From: Galerina marginata | Taxonomy: Eukaryota; Basidiomycota; Agaricomycetes; Agaricales; Galerinaceae | Reading direction: 5' to 3' | Assembly: GCA_023014335.1 (NCBI GenBank) | Contig: JAECYW010000029.1 | Location: forward strand, 434,001-498,000 | Length of the DNA stretch: 64,000 nt | Part shown: positions 23,935 to 36,402 of the stretch, in pieces | How the letters are laid out: the number at the start of each line of letters is the position of its first letter | Position numbering within the stretch: position 1 is the first letter of the stretch | Notes under the pieces: generated by a model | What the model was told of the DNA's origin: nothing | The model's database searches: none | What the model saw: only the letters and a program-made list of their open reading frames with translations | Translations under genes and position numbers: made by a program

Positions 23935-26716
23935 ATGTCCCTCAGAGAGCGAATTAAGAAGGTTTCTCTGATATTCGCGTGCGTTTGTTTGCCTCGATAA
24001 ACAGCTTCTACTAATATCGGTTTAGATGTGGGACTGCCCTGTTCGCAGATGGTTCGCATCATTCTATTGTCGACCTTAACTTGGGCTACCACTTGTCTAG
24101 CAACTGATACACCTGTCTGTTACAGGCTACGCAGATAGTATAATCGGAAGCGGTATATTTCAGCTTTCCGTAAACAAAGAACAATCAAACTGAAGCCTCG
24201 GCATAGTGAACACAAGTCAGTACTTGACCACGTACTATCCTCCATCAGAGTTAATCCGAGTCAAATCTTCGCCGTGGCATAGTCTTGACGAGGATATACG
24301 GAGCAGAAAAGCTCAGTGAACACAATTACAGTAGGAAATTAACGAGTCTCGCGTTCGCGGGAACTATCGTTGGGATGCTGCTCTTCGGTGAGTCCGACTA
24401 TTCCATTTCTTTAAATTCACTATGCACCTAATTATCAATCATAAGGATATCTATCGGACAAAATCGGTAGAAAATTCGGCATGGTAAGCACCATTCTCTC
24501 CTCTCCTCCCAAATTCTCGTCGCGATCGTAACAATTGTCCTTTTATCGTCTACTCTAGATGGCAGCAACGGCGATAATTGCCCTCTTCTCTGGCCTTTCA
24601 GCAGCGTCGTCAGGCGCACATGGAAGCGTAGACGGTCTTCTGAGCATGCTCAGCGCGATGCGGTAAGGGCATCCATCCAACCACTCTCGTACTGTAACGC
24701 CACGCTAACACTTGCTTCATAGTTTCCTCTTAGGTGTCGGGCTGGGTGCAGAATACCCCTGCGGCTCAGTCGCTGCTTCTGAACAATCTGAAGAGCCCGG
24801 AATAAGCGAGAAAGCTCGGCATCGGTGGTTTACATTGGCTACAAGTAAGTATACTCGAGTATTATATAACCTGATCATGAACTCGGTCTTATATTAATAC
24901 TCTTCTTCACCAAGACGTCATGATCGACTTCGGATTCGTGCTCGGATCTTTCGTCCCTCTGGTATTTTTCTGGATGTGAGATCACAACAAGCTTATAACC
25001 TCTAAATCTTCCTACCATCACTGACTCGACGTGTGGTTTTATCAATAGATTCGGAAATGACCATCTCCGTGCAGTCTGGCGCCTATCGCTCGGCTTCGGC
25101 ATCGTTCCAGCCGCCGTCGTCTTCCTCTGGCGTCTGAACATGGATGAGCCCACGAGGTACAAGCGAGATTCGATGAAGCATGCGGCTATCCCGTACAAGC
25201 TCGTTCTTCGGCGGTATAGTGGTAGGTTGGCGGCTATCTCATTCACATGGTAAGGCCTGTGCGCATCAGTGTAACTGTCGTAGCGTCCAGACATCATGAT
25301 CTGTTGCTGACTGGTCTCTTCTTCTTTCAAGGTTTCTGTACGACTTCGTGGTGTAAGTTTTTATTGCTGTCAGACCACAATGATCCTTGTTCAACTTATG
25401 AATGATAAAATTCAGCTATCCAGTAAGTGACCATATAGGTTTAAAGTCCAGCATCTCATTATTTTTTCCAGTTTGGGCTCTATGCCTCCATTATCTTGGA
25501 CAGGTAAGGATTCATGGTTCTCGGATTTTTCTGACCACGCTCTGAAAAATACTGCTAGAGTAACAGGCGGGTCAACGTCCCTGGTTGTGGTCTTTGGCTG
25601 GAATGTCGTCATCAAGTACGGATCATGATTATAGCGGGTTCCGGAGCATTTATTGCTTCTCATTAGTTTATTTTACATGCCCGGATCGATTGTTGGCGCC
25701 TTCTATGTCGATCGTCTCGGGGCGAAAAACACAATGGTGCCTTCATTAGTTCTAGAAGATTCGTGTGGCTAACTAGTTTGCAGATACTGGGTCTTCTCAT
25801 TCAAGCTTTATTGGGGTTTATAATGAGCGGATTATACTCGACGTAGGTGACTTCGCCACTTGCCTTGTACCAATTAATTTTCTGATCTGGTCCAAAGACT
25901 GACGAACCACGTCGCAGCTTTCGCCGTAAGCCAGTGTGCTTCTCTGATTTTCTTCACTAATCTTTCGCAGGTGGTGTACGGTCTGTTCCTTACCTTTGGC
26001 GAACTGGGTATTTTAATCTCAAATATCTCTAATTTCTTCGTTTGATGAAAGCCTTAAAAATAGGTCCTGGAAATTGTGTCAAGCTCTTGGCTGGGAAAAC
26101 GAGTCCGACAGCTATTCGCGGCCAGTTTTACGGCGCGGCCGCAGCAGTTGGCAAGGTTGGCGCTTTCGTCGGGACATGGAGTGAGCCAATCGTCAGTTCC
26201 TTGAATAAGTGATAGACGCGCTAATTTTACTTCGTAGGCTTCCCACCAATGATTGACGGTGAGATTGACCTGAGAAGAGAAAGTGACAGCTATTGATAGC
26301 ATTTTTGGACGCAGCATTCGGCGGCCCTAATAGCACGAGAGGGAATACGGGACCCTTCTGGGTAGGGAGTGGTAAGTCGTACTAGTTTTCCCTTCTTTCT
26401 TGGCCCCAATGGATAATCGCTTTCGAAAAACAGGAATGGCGATACTAAGTGCCTTGATTACGTTCTTCTTTGTTTCCCCAATCGACGCAGACGGAATGGT
26501 GATCGAGGATAGTAAGGTACTGTTGGGCGTTAATATTTAAATCACATTCACGTACTAATTCTACATCAACATGGACAGTTCAGAGAGTACCTGGAAGCCA
26601 ATGGATATGATACCGCCGCGATGGGTTTAACCGCCATCGATGTCGATGTCGCTGAGAACTCCTCGGTGGAAAAAGGCGACGAGAAAAATTCCGATGACGA
26701 GCGCCCAAAGATTTAA
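23935..26716 (+). CDS. Git1-like glycerophosphodiester (glycerophosphoinositol) MFS transporter
   Basis: Plasma-membrane MFS permease of the Git1 group, which in yeast imports glycerophosphoinositol and related phosphodiesters as phosphate sources. I infer the same class here; exact substrate unknown. Start MSLRERIKKVSLIF at 23935. Spliced blocks: CGTALFADGYADSIIGS, LTRIYGAEKLSEHNYSRK, SLAFAGTIVGMLLFGYLSDK, IGRKFGM (loop 2-3 MFS signature), ALFSGLSAASSGAHGS, GAEYPCGSVAASEQSEE, DFGFVLGSFVPLVFFWIFG, RAVWRLSLGFGIVPAAVVF, EPTRYKRDSMKHAAIPYK, TWFLYDFVVYPFGLY, VVFGWNVVIKLFYMPGSIVG, GELGPGNCVKLLAG, RGQFYGAAAAVGKVGAFVG, FREYLEANGYD, and a charged C-tail to TAA 26714-26716. One exon is only 7 nt (25416-25422). 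All phases I checked agree, so it is probably functional. Phosphate limitation is the expected regulator in the family; no site is visible. Confidence 0.9.
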
Positions 26717-26726
26717 TTTCTGTTAG

Positions 26727-27590
26727 AAACGTCTGGAAAGTGAAAGTTGGTACCACCCTTAATTTTTCAGTCGTATAGCAGGAAAAATACAAACAACTGG
26801 AAGGGAGGTCATATTCTTGACGGCCGGAGTAACCGAGAACCTGAGTTGACAAACAGCAAATCAATGTATATATTTGTCTAGAAGTGGGAAGTACGATAGT
26901 ACCTCTGAATAATGATGGAGAAAAAAATTAAATCTACCGCGTCGATGACCAAAATGACGAAAAATAATTAGCGTTTGGCGTTTTCGATTAACACCTAGAG
27001 TTATAGTACTGGCGTTGATAACGCCAGGGAAGCTAGAGAAACCCCAGCTGTCAATGTGAGGATGCCTAGAGCAAGGCTGGAATAAATGTGCTATGTGGAT
27101 ACGTGAAATGCGAGTGAAAAAGGCAGGGGAGACAGGGAGACTCCACCAAGCGAGGGGCTTGATGAACGAATGATATGGAAAACAGGATCGAAAGGACAAA
27201 CTTAGATCCTACCAGTTGGGAGGTTAAGTCCCACAAGAGTTTACCTAGTAGGAATTCACGAGCAAAGTACATAAGCCAAACTATTCGCAAGACGAAAATA
27301 CAGTGACAGAATATACCTCCGCCATTCGGAGTGCTATTCACGGAAGCTATCGCGCTAGTCGGGTTAGGCATAATTGACGAGTAGAACCAGTGCTGAGGAC
27401 TATCTTTTGGTATCTGAGGAGGGGTAAAGATCGTACATTAAACCCGTCGGAACACATCGCACACCCGAAGGTACGCAATTGATTTCAAGACCCCAGCCTG
27501 GGGATGGTGACAAGAATGCAGGGATGGGGAAGCGCTCGACCAAGACGCTTTCGCTAGCACGATATACGGCGTGTAATGGATGAGCTTTAA
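26727..27590 (+). repeat. direct repeat family B, copy 2 (downstream of the Git1-like gene)
   Basis: Begins about 10 bp after the transporter stop codon and is colinear with 22096-22995 in the same orientation. It therefore includes the transporter's 3' untranslated region, which suggests the upstream copy is what remains of a duplicated gene. Confidence 0.75.
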
Positions 27591-29068
27591 ATGTTGAGGG
27601 TTGAGGAACCGCGCAGCCGGACGAACTAGGACTGGCGCACGATGAATAGCCCGGACTGGAAGGATGGTACTGATATTGCATTAGAAATGACGAGGAAGAA
27701 AGTTTTGGGAGGGATGTGCCTAGGCCGTCGATCTTGATTCAGTCGGTATGTAACATCTGAAAGAAGAAGAATAAAGCACGTATATTATTTTGGTCTAGGT
27801 CAATGTCCGCAGGTAAATTTAATTTCCTTCTCTTACCGCTGAAGCCCGACATCGTCTATACTCGTCATCACCGCGTTCAAATTTGGCCATACTAGCGAAG
27901 TAGCATTGTTTGCGTCTGCACACTGTGAAGGATCGACAACGATCAGCTCAGCGATGACGTAGTGACGAAGACGACCTACAGTGACGCTGCACGATGATGT
28001 GCAACGAGCTGTAGCGGTGCAGTTTTGGGTAACGCTTAAATCGGTCCTCTAGAAATGTAAACCATAGAGGTAAGTTCAGATTCACGGAGTACAACATTGG
28101 AGGGTCAGAGTCTAGAAATACGCACCGAAGATCGCCACCATTTCAACTGAGCCGCACAACAAGTTCATACGATTCTCAGAACAGGCGTGTGCGAGGAGGA
28201 GAGAGGCCGGGTCTGAGGCAGTTGTGTGGTCTGATTTTCTCAAAGCGCTCAGACTCTTCGACCCAAATGACTCTATATCTGACTACGAAAGCTACCGATA
28301 GGACTCGCGGTTCTGTTTCTTGGTTCACCGTGCACCGTCCTAAGACTAGGTCAAACAGAGAGGAGGAATAGGAGAAGGTTGGATCGACAACAGAGAGACC
28401 TGCTCTGGTAGATCCCTCCATTATCAGTGGGGTTTCCAAAAGAGCCCAGGGAGAAGAGAGCGTCTGTGGAAGTTGATGCATATGTCCCGCCTGAGGAGGA
28501 AGAATGACTGGAGTGATGTCGAGGTCAGTTGGAGCTGTAGCTAAGATGGAAGCAGAAAGACGTACATGAGGGCAAGCCGGTGCCTAGTACTTGGTTTGCC
28601 GTGCCCAGGTGTTGCTGCATGCCCTCGCCGCTGCCTTTTTCGCTGTCCACGTCGTCGTCGAGGTGGGGAATCTGAAGGCGCTGCTTCTTGACATCGTGCG
28701 CTTCATGGAACCAGGGAGACCAGCGTTCGGCGCTGCTTTTCACCTTTTACGTCGGTCACTGCAGGAAAGAAAGACGTAAGTACGAGTTGACAAATGGATG
28801 ACATAAGCTGCCGATCCGTTCCTGATCTCGGCTTACTCCATAGCCTGCTTTTTAATGTTTGGCAATGTTCCATAACAAGTAGGCCCGACTAGATTACCGC
28901 GTACAACCTACCTTGTCGAATAAAAGGCCTTGGCCGAGTGCATACTCATCTCGTCAGCTCGCAAATCCACGATTCAAATAAACAAATGAGTTCCGTGCGT
29001 TATGTTGGAAAGTGGGGTGCTATCTACTTTACATTTTGAGATTTCAAGCCACTAACTAACCCGCTACG
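27591..29068. other. intergenic stretch, no supported gene
   Basis: Frames at 28176-28481 and 28525-28743 (minus) lack family resemblance or splice continuity. Nothing recognisable. Confidence 0.4.
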
Positions 29069-32000
29069 CTACTTTGGGAGAACATCTTGATGATTGCAAT
29101 GAAGGTCAAGTTTGGCGACCAAAGTAATCCATGAAGGGCGGCCCTTTTCACGGTCCAGTTTGAGCTGGACACACCGTGCGAGGCTGGGAAACGCTGAGCC
29201 CAGACGCTCCTGTATGTCGATGAGCTTGCTTTGGGCCTTGATCCCTTCTCCGTGTCGTCCGGCGGCACAATAAAAAACGCCTTGTGAAAGTAGGATCCAT
29301 GCAAATTTTGGATACAGGCCATTGCGTGCCTGTGCACGTTGTTCGTAGTAAGCGCCCGCCTCAGTTATTAGGTCCAGCGCCCGAGAAAGGTTATTATTGG
29401 AGGCGAGACGCAAGGAAAGGTTATGGAGGGTATCCATATACGTTGATCGGACATCTCGCCAGGGCAATATCGGATTTGTTGATTTGACTTTTATGATTTC
29501 GTCTAGGCCTTCTTGGGCAAGACACATTGCCTCAACCTCGTTTCCGATATCGGCGCGAGCTTGAGACATAGCTACAAGGCACTCTGAGAGACTGACGAGA
29601 CGAGTCAATCTGGCGGGTAGGTCTTTTGCTGCAATGATAGCGGTTCGACACAAGTTGATAGCTTCTTGTAAATCATTAATTGCCGCTTCAGTCTTCTTGG
29701 TGAATTGCTGCACCATAAATGCGACTTGAAGGCACCAGACAAAAGTAGGGGTATTTGGAAATTCGGTCCCACGAATAACTGAAAGTGCATACTGACTGAC
29801 AGTAAAGGCTTCTGAATACCGTCCAACTTCAACAAGAGATGCAGCGCGATGAGTGATTGTCCATGTTAGCACATCAACAATGTCTGGGTTTGAAGAGAAT
29901 TTCTTCCCGATCTTGATCGCCTCTTCAAAAGTATCCAGGGCCTTCTCTGGAAAGCCCAGGCCAAGAAGCACAATGGCCATTTTCTCAAGACATCGCATAT
30001 GTGTTTCCACAGCAGAGGGTGTGTCTGCTGGAAAATTCACATACCAGTCCAACGCTCCTTGAATGGTGACCTTGGCCTCTGTAAGTCGATCAAACCTTTC
30101 CAAATTGTCAGAATGGATACGGGTGGCATGAATGAGGGTCTGTTCTCTCTCGTTCGGGAATGTTTTGATCAACTCGTTTGAATAATGAATCAAACTCTGT
30201 CCCCGTTCGATGGACATTGTCTCATTGTCAGAGAACTGGGAAATTCGTATTTGCAGGCGTATAAATGCAACATACACCGAGAGGATGTCAGGGCTGTCCT
30301 GAATAATGGACTGGTAGAGGTCGAATGCTTCATGGGCTTGATCAAATGCTTGCTTGTATTCATTGGCGTCAAAGAGGATAATAGCAAGCAAATAGAGGCT
30401 GCCAGCTAGATCTGTCTTGTACTGGCCAGGGTCTTGGAAGGCCAACATGCGGTATTGCATGACACATGTTTGAGCTTCGCGAATGGCTTCCGGATATCGT
30501 CCGGCAAATTTGAGATCATATGTGAGGTTGTAATGAGCATAAGCCTCAAGCTGAGGGGGAGATTTTGGAACAGCTTGATAAATGTTGACCAATTCTCTGC
30601 GAGAAACGGCTGCCTCATCATGACGTTTCAAAGTGTGAAGGGCCTCCGAAACTTTATCCAGAGCTCTTGCGAAGAGGAGCCGATCTTTGTTTACCTCCTG
30701 GACCAAATAAGTCACTTGTTTCCATACCAGGAGAGCATCGTCGTATCGCTCCATTTCTTCCAAAAGAACAGCATTTTGCCAAAGTACATTGCACAGTTCT
30801 CTGCCGTACTTTTGCCTGTCCTTTTCGAAATATTTTCTAAAAATGGCCATTGATTCTTGGGACATTGGAAGCGCATCAGTAGGCGGCAGAAAATCACGAA
30901 AGATCTTCTGCAAAACTTGGTAGAGTGCACGTGCCCGGACCAGATCCAGACGTTCAGGGTGGAATGGAACAAGAAACTCTAAAACTTCTAGTGCTCTCCG
31001 TTGCGTCTGGAAAGCTTCGGAAAATCGCCCGACCATTCGAAGATTGGTCGAGAATTTTTGCAACGTTTCAGCATAATCATATACTGCCGAACTGGGCGAA
31101 AGCTGATGCAAAACTTGAGCATAACGGTGTGCCGCGGAACTGGAAGAGTCGTCTAAAACCTCAACCGACTTTGTGGCTATCTGCAATTCGCCATTGCTGT
31201 AATTTCTGCTGGAAATGACATTGTCGAAAAAGAGGACAGCCTCTTCTGCTTCTTGCAGTAATTCGAAGGAATCTCTTTCAAATGAAGTCATTGAAGCAGA
31301 TATCCGCAACGCATGAGGCAATAGGAGCTTTATATCCAAGGACGCAGATGGGGTTTGCAGAGACCGACCAATAGCAATATATTCACTAACCGAAGAAAGA
31401 GCGGCATCAACGTTGCCAGTTCCACAGTGGGCATTGACCAGGTTAGAGAGAGATAGGGCAAGATAAGGCAAATATGTGGTCGGGTGATGGGTAACTAAGG
31501 TCCGAAAGAGCTTTACAGCCCATGCACCAATGAGAGCCGACTCAGGGTACATTTCTAGATCGAGTAGGTCGCATGCAAGGTCTTTCAACGCTCTTGCACC
31601 AACTTGCACCGACAGGGAGGCGGGGTCCCCTTGCAGAATGGTTTGAATTTTCAAGGTTTGACCAATAACATCTTGCCGCAGGATAGATCGATCTTCCTGA
31701 ACAAACAAAATTGTTGGAAATGTCCGAAAAGGAAGCTGGTAGTCTCCCATCGGTTCTTGAACCGGATATGACGCGGTCGAAGATAGCTTCTCCATAATTG
31801 CATTAATTGCATTGATTTGCAGGCGAAGATAGGCGTCGGAAATAAAGTCGGAAGACATTTGAATTTCAGGAGGTAGTTTTGACAGCGTCGCTGAGCTGCT
31901 TCCAATGAAACCGATGATGCATTCATCAGAAACGGTACTTGAGATTTCCTTCCGAATTATGTTGGAAGCTTGAGTTCTGGTATCGCTTGAGATGACCTGT

Positions 32001-32611
32001 CGTTTCTCGATTCTCATGATAGAAAACATCTATAACAGAGCGAAGATCCAGATCCAGATAAATGTAAAGTCTTAAGGACGCACCGTAAATTGAGTATAAC
32101 TATGATTAACCCGATTCATGAGCTCCTTGATCTCCGATTGGACCTTATTACGATTCTTCCATGCGCCGAATGCGGCCTTGAACTTGTCAATTTTCTTCTT
32201 TGCAGTTACAGGCGTAATTCCAGAGCATTTATCGTAGACAGACTCCATGTCCCTGGCATAATTTTGTCAACGAAAGCACCCTCATATTTTGAAAAATTCT
32301 TTACCTGATCAATTCAGACAGTGCGACTTTCATGTCATTTGCGCTGCTCAAAATCTCCTTTTGTTCGTCACAAAATCGTTTAAGCTGATCCAGAGTTCGG
32401 CGAACCTGGGCAGCCAACATCTCAGCATTACGAACGTTCTCCGCGGGCTGGCCACGTTGCGGATTGGCCAATTTAGATAAAATCACGAATTCAATGAACT
32501 TGAAGAGCAGACCTTGGAGAAAGACCGTTCAAGCTTCTGCACTAGTTCAACAAGATCCTTCACGGCCGTAGTCAGAGTGACTGTGGCTAGAGCGATGGAG
32601 AAAGGATCCAT
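29069..32611 (-). CDS. MLKL/HeLo-like N-terminal helical region plus TPR repeats, copy 1
   Basis: A large (about 1123 residue) protein in four exons: 32611-32513, 32447-32305, 32252-32084 and 32029-29069, with introns of 65, 52 and 54 bp and matching phases. Residues 1-137 form an all-helical region (MDPFSIALATVTLTTAVKDL, then QVRRTLDQLKRFCDEQKEIL, FKAAFGAWKNRNKVQSEIKE, LMNRVNHSYTQFT, MRIEKR). This resembles the N-terminal helical bundles (HeLo or MLKL-NTD type) of fungal NLR proteins. Exon 4 (986 codons) has a linker, then about 800 residues of TPR-like helix pairs, e.g. GRYPEAIREAQTCVMQYRML, FDANEYKQAFDQAHEAFDLY and GRYSEAFTVSQYAL. No P-loop or other NACHT/NB-ARC motif is visible. The role is inferred: signal-sensing scaffold or cell-death type protein. 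The domain name is by eye, not from a search. Duplicated at 58548-62088. Confidence 0.88.
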
Positions 32612-32684
32612 TGGTTAAGGGTTAAGGAAGAGAACGTCGACGTTTGATTTTCCAAAAACAGCGTGCAGGCTCTATTAGGACAGT

Positions 32685-32692
32685 CCTTATAA
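32685..32692 (-). promoter_or_regulatory. possible TATA box of TPR gene copy 1
   Basis: TTATAAGG on the minus strand, 73 bp before the ATG at 32611. The matching place in copy 2 (62161-62180) has lost it. Confidence 0.45.
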
Positions 32693-34310
32693 CTCCCGAC
32701 CTTTTCCGCGTGTATGGTTACGTGTAATTTCGTCGTATCTGTACTTGGACCGCTGGCGATGCCGAGATGGCTATGTAAATTTATCACAGATGCCTCCCAC
32801 CAGCTATCACAGCTTTCTTGTTGGAACTCGTGCCACCGCGCTTCTTTTGTCTTGTAAGGACAGAATAATCTCAGGCGCGTGTGCTTGATATTGTGCAAGC
32901 TGTAATTCTTCTAGGAAGTCGGCAAATCGTTTAAACTCAAGAGACTTATTTTCTCGCACTAAGTTAAAGCAGACGATACAGTATCTATCAGATCTTGAAG
33001 AAAGCTGGAAAAACGCATGTACAATGCGCAGCGTCGCATTCGTCGTTCGCATCCTCGGGCCTCAGGCGTCGAAATTCTCAAATAATAAGGGCTACAAGTG
33101 AGTCTCGCGTTCTACAGGAGATAGAAAGAGAACTTTAAACGGAGAGAACAGGGTCACAGTAGGGGAGTGAGAGGGAGAGGGAAAGAAGGATAAACTCACT
33201 ACTTTACGAAATTTAGTAGACAAGGTTAAAGGGGGATTTGGCAGATAAATGAACCTAGCATCGGAGATAGAGGAGGTATATATTCCGGTAGATCGTCTCC
33301 AGAACACCAAACGGGAAAAGCTGACGGCGAGGAGTAAGAGTTGGCTTCACAAGTAAAGATTGACTTAGAATACGTACTTGTGTTTGGAGAAGTCGGAAAG
33401 CGACCCGTATACTTGGTAGTGCTGTCCATTCAATGTTTATGTAGACGAAGACGGACATGGGTGAAGGTGGAACCCATCGTATGAGCACTTAGTCCGCGTG
33501 AAAGGGAATACTTTGAGAAAAAGATTAGTACTGTTTGTGTGAAATTGAAAATGACGCACGCGGAAGAGGCGGCGGCCGTAGATACTTGAGGCGTTCGTTT
33601 CGCAAATTCAAGTCAGTGATTCGATGGAGAAGACTATCGGAAACGGATCTAAAAAAAATGACGAAAACCAGGTCAAGAGCGACGCGCGCACAAGAGGATG
33701 AAAAGGGTAGTTGGTGGCGAGTTTATACTAAGCCCGTTTGGTGACAATCAGAGCGCGACTCGACAACGTAAGGAATGAGCACTATTGACCAAAACAAATC
33801 GCGCTAGAGGAGATAATGGGCATGGCATCCGGAAATGAGCTGTCGGTGTAGCTTTTATAATTCCGACTTATTGGGCTTGATCGAGGGAACCATTCGATAG
33901 CCCCAGACACGGTTAGGCTAGAAATTTAAAAAATTCGACAATTCTGACACAGAAATATGGAATTGAACGCACAAAAAGATTCGAACAACCTCCATCCCCT
34001 ACTTGGTTGAGAACAACTGCTAGAAATGTCTGCTTGATGGGCATAAACGTTAACTTCAGGCGTAATGAAGCGACGGAAAGGCGACATACGAAGGGGGAAG
34101 AAGAGGTGGGCGGGAGAAGATCGCGCCTCCCGGCTTGCTCCCGGAGATCGACTGCTATATTTGACAGGTATTTAGTACCAAACATCCCTAAAAAGCAGAA
34201 CAAATGTAGGTCGGAATGGAGGGGTAATGGACGAATGGACACCTTTGCCGAAGTATCGGCACACCCATTGTGCAGCCTGACCGAGCGGAGACGGTGGACA
34301 TATGAGGTGG

Positions 34311-36004
34311 AGGAAGAGGTTGTGCAAATCGTTCACCAAGTTTGCGTTACATCATCACACTCGGCAACGAGTGTAATCGATGATACAGATCCATGAAGCA
34401 TTGGATCTAGGAATATGTTTCATATCAGCAAGAATTCGAGCAACGAGAGGTTCATGCACCTCGAGATTCAAGTTCAGCCTTCTGGTACCGCGACAGGCAG
34501 ATGCAGATTCATATATTGAAGACCGACCTGAATTACGAAAATTATCACTCGACAAAGGGGGCCAGTGAAACATTCGTGTTAGGTTTACAAAGAGGCAGTT
34601 CTGAAAACGCCTCTGTCAAAGCCACCGTGAAATTTCCCACAGGCCCACAACGTCATTCGGTTTCATCCTCTCCTTTCATTCGCTCTCGAGGGGCAAATAT
34701 AGAAGTGAAGACGCATAAGGAGAGGATCGCGAATAATAGATGTCGGTTTTTCGATTGTTGTGTTTGGCAGCGACCTCGTGGGCAATCCAAAATTTTGATC
34801 ACTGGATCGTCAACAAACGCCAGTGTCACATCTGGGATCGTTAGCCAGCAAAACACCTTCTTCCCGGCCCTCCGTGATCTGTGCAGAAGAGAAATTCTTG
34901 ACTTTGTGGAGAGAAGATCAATCTGCACCGAATCTTTGATCCCAGCTGGCGCAGCTCCCCCCCCCGTCTCACATTTCTTAAAATGGTAATTCTTACAAAT
35001 AATGTGCATGTGACCTTGTTAGCTATTGAGACGTCGAGTACCAACGCAAAAATAGCTATTCTCTACAACATGGACGAAAATTCGCCTCCAGTTCAATGCA
35101 GCAAACCAGGATGTAAGAGGTTTGCGAGCAGAAAATAAGCGACCCCGGGTATTTTTTGGAATCCCGGTGCCCCCTTGAAATTTGGCCAGATATAAAATAA
35201 ATTTCAGTCAGTCATCTTCCAGACCACGATTGGCAAGTTTGTCGCCTTTGCATATTTATTTAAATTTAAGAATACTTTCCCATAATAGAGGAATGTGTCT
35301 GAAACACGGGGCAAACACCGGCATATTCGAAGAAATACGGGAAGTTCAAAGCAACAAATGGTCGAAGCATCCGTCTATTCTGGACTTTTATATGGGCATA
35401 TGGCGGGCGCTGATCCCGCGCTCCTAGGTGGAATACGGTTTGTCGACGGTGAGGCTCGTAACGGTAATGAGGTTGGACGTTCCGTGATACGCGGTGTGCT
35501 CTTGGCGCGGCGCAGACGATGCAAAAGCGGTTTGAAGGAGTAAATCTGTATCTGTTGACGTTCTTGAAAGGCATTAATACAGTGATGCATGATGCTGGTG
35601 CCATGATACGCAGCGAGGGGGGGGATGATGGCGCTGCATGATACGTAGTCAGTTGTGCATGATGGGATTCATCCTCCTCAGATGGTCGAGCCAAGACTGC
35701 AGAGTCCGGGAGTACAAGCAAGACTGAATATCCAGAGTGGATCGTCTTACACTTCTCAAAGAACTGTCAGTACTAAGTAGTGGCAGGATTGGCTACGCAT
35801 CTATTGATCGCCTGATTTTAGGTACCACATCTGTCGGGACTCCAAAAGTGCTGGTAGCAAGGCTGGTAGCCTTCGGGTTCTCCGTGAGTCATAATGGAGG
35901 TGATGAAAAGCAAATACCAGTTTCAATCAAAAAAACTAGAGAAGAGTTGCGAATGACGGAGGCGGAAAAAGAAGTGGTCTCATCATAAACACTCGAATAC
36001 TATG
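34311..36004. other. gene-poor stretch with one unassigned open frame
   Basis: An ATG-started frame of 162 codons (34501-34989, +) is the longest here. It overlaps a 118-codon frame on the other strand and matches no family I know, so I do not call it. A short frame near 35.07 kb has a C-x4-C pair (CSKPGC) but stops at once. GCATGATACG recurs near 35.6 kb. Confidence 0.35.
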
Positions 36005-36402
36005 GCGAGGTGATGGTCGTGTGACTTCCATAGTATTTCAAGAGCGCCTGAGATCATTGTCGACTCCACAGCATCGAGATAAATCAGCCGGCGAAATTGA
36101 AGGGGTTGAAGCACGTTGAAACGGTGAAGTTCGGCGTTCACGGCAAGGAATTCTCAAGGCGATGAAGAGTGACTGTAGATGAGAATTGCTCAGAATGGAC
36201 GTTGGGAGATCACGTGCGACATGAATTTAATCTTTCTTCTTGAAATTCCTACATACCCACTATGATCTTAGACTTCGCCGAACTTCAACGTCTTCGTTTC
36301 CCACTATTCATTGAGTGATTCATCTCGATGCTGTGCAGTTCGCAATGATCTCGGAGCCTCTGAATCTTGAAATACTATGGAGGTCACACGACCATCTCCT
36401 CG
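36005..36402. repeat. foldback (inverted-repeat) element, MITE-like
   Basis: Two arms of roughly 130 bp face each other. The left arm starts CGAGGTGATGGTCGTGTGAC at 36006 and the right arm, read on the minus strand, starts CGAGGAGATGGTCGTGTGAC at about 36402. Both continue CCATAGTATTTCAAGA, GAGATCATTG, CACAGCATCGAGAT, and further in GTTGAA..GAAGTTCGGCG. The arms pair with a few mismatches around a centre near 36.2 kb. No protein is encoded. No clear target-site duplication is seen. Confidence 0.75.

Larger units (their letters stand above)
29069..34310. repeat. segmental duplication, left copy
   Basis: Colinear with 58548-63885 in the same orientation. It covers the whole TPR gene plus about 1.7 kb upstream. 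Similarity stops abruptly at the 3' end of the gene: the last residues differ (NHQDVLPK versus NHQDLVEE). It fades around GACGGTGGACATATGA at the other side. The upstream non-coding part has diverged with indels but keeps blocks such as GAGCTGTCGGTGTAG and GTCCGCGTGAA. Confidence 0.85.

Noticed and set aside
24157..24280. Apparent frame break in the Git1-like gene after the GYADSIIGS block
   Set aside because: A GT..AG intron ending at the TAG just before the LTRIYGAEK exon restores the frame with correct phase, so there is no need to call a pseudogene.
34501..34989. 162-codon ATG-started open frame on the + strand
   Set aside because: No family resemblance, no introns in a genome where genes have many, and a similarly long frame on the opposite strand. 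Most likely chance, though expression data could change this.
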